Below, in pieces: positions 62,347 through 64,000 of a DNA stretch of 64,000 nucleotides. Position 1 is the stretch's first letter. Each line of letters begins with the position of its first letter. Source of the DNA: Streptomyces calvus. GTDB taxonomy: Bacteria > Actinomycetota > Actinomycetes > Streptomycetales > Streptomycetaceae. The stretch lies in NCBI RefSeq assembly GCF_006782915.1, contig NZ_VCNP01000056.1:682001-746000 (forward strand), given 5' to 3'. The position numbers and the translations under genes are program-made. The notes below the pieces were generated by a model. The model did no database searches. It was given only the letters and a program-made list of their open reading frames with translations, and was not told the origin of the DNA.

Positions 62347-64000
62347 CCGGCACCGACGCCGCAGAAGCCGCCGCGCCCGCCAGGGGCTCGCTGCGCGCCC
62401 TGCTCCCCGCGCTCACCGCGCACCGCGCCATGACGGCCCGCACCTGCGCCGCCGCACTCCTCGAACAGGGCTCCCTGGTCGCGCTGGTGACGCTCGCCGC
62501 GCACACCGTGGGCACCGCCGTCATCGAGGACCGCGCCCCCTCGGCCGCCACCGTCACCGCGCTCGTCGCCCTCGTCGTCGTACGCGCCCTGATGACCTGG
62601 CGCGAGATGGACCTCTCGCACGACCTGGCCTACCGGGTCCTCGCCGCGCTGCGGGTGCGGGTCTTCGACGGGCTCGCCCGCAGCGCGCCCGCCCGGGTCG
62701 CCGGCCGGCGCAGCGGCGACCTCGCCGCCACCGCCATGGCCGACGTGGAGGCGCTGGAGTTCTTCTACGCCCACACCACCGCCCAACTCCTCGCCGCGGG
62801 AACGGTCTTCACCGGCGGCTCCGTGGTGCTGGCCGTGGTGGAACCGTGGCTGACGGCCGCCGTGCTGCCGGTCGCGGCGCTGCTGGCCGCCGCCCCGTTC
62901 GCCGACGCCCGCCCGCGCGCCGAACGCGGCAGCCGCACCCGGACGGCCACCGCGAAGCTGTCGGCCGACACCGTGGAGACCGTCGACGGGCTGCGCGAAC
63001 TGCTCGCCTTCGGCGGCCTGCCCGAACGACGCCGGCGGCTGGCCGAACGGGGACGGCAGGTGGGCGCCGCCCAGCGCGCCGAGGCCACCTGGGAGGCGGC
63101 CGCCGCCGCGGTCCGCGACCTCCTCATCGTGGTCGCGGTCCTCGGCGTGGTGGCCGCGGTGGCGCACTCCCTGACCGCCGGACGCCTGCACGGAGCCTGG
63201 GCCCCGGCGGCGATGGCCCTGGCCCTCGCGATCCTCGGCCCGGTCGCGGAGTCGGCCAGGTCGCTCAGCCAGGCCGTCGCCCTGCGCGCGGCCGCCGCCC
63301 GCGTCGACGCGGCCGTCCGGGCCCCCGCGCTCGCCCCGCCGCCCACCGCCCCGCGCCCCCTGCCGCCCGGCCCGCTGGGCGTCCGGCTGCACCGGGTGCG
63401 CTTCGACTACGGCGGCGGCCCCGTGCTGGACGGCGTCGACCTGACCGTCCCGGCCGGACAGACCCTCGCACTCGTGGGCGCCTCCGGGGCCGGCAAGTCG
63501 ACCTGCGCCCACCTGCTGGCCCGCTTCTGGGACCCGTCCGAGGGCGCGGTCCAGCTGCTGCCCGCCGAGGGCGGTCCCGTCGACGTGCGCGAGGTGGACG
63601 ACGGCGAACTCCGGCGCGCGCTCGCGCTGGTGGGCCAGGACACCCCGCTGTTCCACGGCACCCTCGCCGAGAACCTGCGGCTCGCGGCCCCCGACGCGGA
63701 CGACACCGCGCTCGCCGCCGCGGCCCGGCGGTGCGGTGTCGACCGGATCGCGCCGATGGACACGCAGGTCGGCGAACGCGGCGCCACCCTCTCCGGCGGC
63801 CAGCGCGCCCGCATCGCCCTCGCCCGCGCCCTCCTGGCCCGGCCGCGGATCCTCGTCCTGGACGAGTCCACCGCCCACCTGGACAACGCCGGTGACGCCG
63901 AACTCGCCGCCGCGCTCCAGGACGAGGACCGCACCACGATCGTCATCGCGCACCGCCGGGCCACCGTCCGCCGCGCCGACCGCATCGCCGTCCTGGAGGC
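62343..64000 (+). CDS. ABC exporter subunit 2, 3' end outside window
   Basis: The first 552 codons of a second half transporter, open to the window edge. The membrane domain runs from about 15 to 320 (MTWREMDLSHDLAYRVLAAL, as in heterodimeric exporters) and the ATPase from about 345 (Walker A GASGAGKST, signature LSGGQRAR, Walker B ILVLDESTAHLD, H-loop IAHRRATV). The ATPase acid is Glu to Glu-Ser (DES rather than DEA), still probably active. It overlaps subunit 1 by ATGA. Only the last part of the ATPase is missing. Confidence 0.92.
   Translation, partial: MTGTDAAEAAAPARGSLRALLPALTAHRAMTARTCAAALLEQGSLVALVTLAAHTVGTAVIEDRAPSAATVTALVALVVVRALMTWREMDLSHDLAYRVLAALRVRVFDGLARSAPARVAGRRSGDLAATAMADVEALEFFYAHTTAQLLAAGTVFTGGSVVLAVVEPWLTAAVLPVAALLAAAPFADARPRAERGSRTRTATAKLSADTVETVDGLRELLAFGGLPERRRRLAERGRQVGAAQRAEATWEAAAAAVRDLLIVVAVLGVVAAVAHSLTAGRLHGAWAPAAMALALAILGPVAESARSLSQAVALRAAAARVDAAVRAPALAPPPTAPRPLPPGPLGVRLHRVRFDYGGGPVLDGVDLTVPAGQTLALVGASGAGKSTCAHLLARFWDPSEGAVQLLPAEGGPVDVREVDDGELRRALALVGQDTPLFHGTLAENLRLAAPDADDTALAAAARRCGVDRIAPMDTQVGERGATLSGGQRARIALARALLARPRILVLDESTAHLDNAGDAELAAALQDEDRTTIVIAHRRATVRRADRIAVLE

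Overview
The window reads as chromosomal DNA of a Streptomyces-type actinomycete. GC content is very high, many starts are GTG, genes overlap as ATGA or GTGA, and the families are typical: an XRE/DUF397 pair, tandem DksA/TraR zinc-finger proteins, an extra MreB-like gene, monomeric NADP isocitrate dehydrogenase, fused SecDF and an ECF41-type sigma factor. Both ends cut through genes: an NRPS at the left and an ABC exporter at the right. I saw no rRNA, tRNA or CRISPR array.

Left end, 1-13 kb: the 3' part of a nonribosomal peptide cluster on the + strand. It holds a C-A-T module (5' end outside the window), a C-A-T-TE termination module whose adenylation code reads as threonine, a VioD-like PLP enzyme of the capreomycidine synthase type, a further C-A-T module with a serine-like code, and a cytochrome P450. 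ATGA overlaps couple the middle genes. A TetR regulator follows. Next come a divergent lipoprotein/Baeyer-Villiger monooxygenase pair with a perfect palindromic operator between them, then icd, an MscS channel, a YbhN-like membrane protein and an ABC exporter under a MerR-type promoter. The spacers between 18.5 and 21.4 kb contain several separate tandem repeats with periods of about 21-23 or 45 bp.

Middle, 23-41 kb: an operon on the - strand (sensor kinase, response regulator, repeat-bearing secreted protein, SecDF fusion) and a + strand cluster (two DksA-type proteins, MreB-like, Rv1733c-like). A xylan-use region follows: axeA (acetylxylan esterase) with a decayed copy of its binding module just upstream, and bxlR divergent from bxlEFGA. 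Both loci carry CGAAA-C-TTTCG palindromes, which suggests common LacI-type control.

From 41 to 45.4 kb gene density and GC fall. There are direct repeats, an IS5-type transposase remnant, a SUKH-type protein and two orphan genes; this looks like a decayed mobile region. Then come an AhpD-like gene divergent from an ECF41 sigma factor with a matching promoter, a second DUF2267 gene and polX.

Right end, 49.9-64 kb: the most interesting part. A FecB/FecCD/FepC metal-chelate uptake operon starts from a Fur/Zur-like box shared with a divergent beta-propeller gene. It runs directly into a ribosomally synthesised peptide (RiPP) cluster: a 37-residue precursor gene behind a second Zur-like box, an attenuator hairpin, an E1-like leader-binding protein, a CocE-type hydrolase, a YcaO cyclodehydratase, a SagB-like tandem nitroreductase and two ABC exporters, mostly with overlapping start and stop codons. 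My reading is a metal-regulated azoline peptide with its own uptake and export, possibly a RiPP metallophore. That function is inference.
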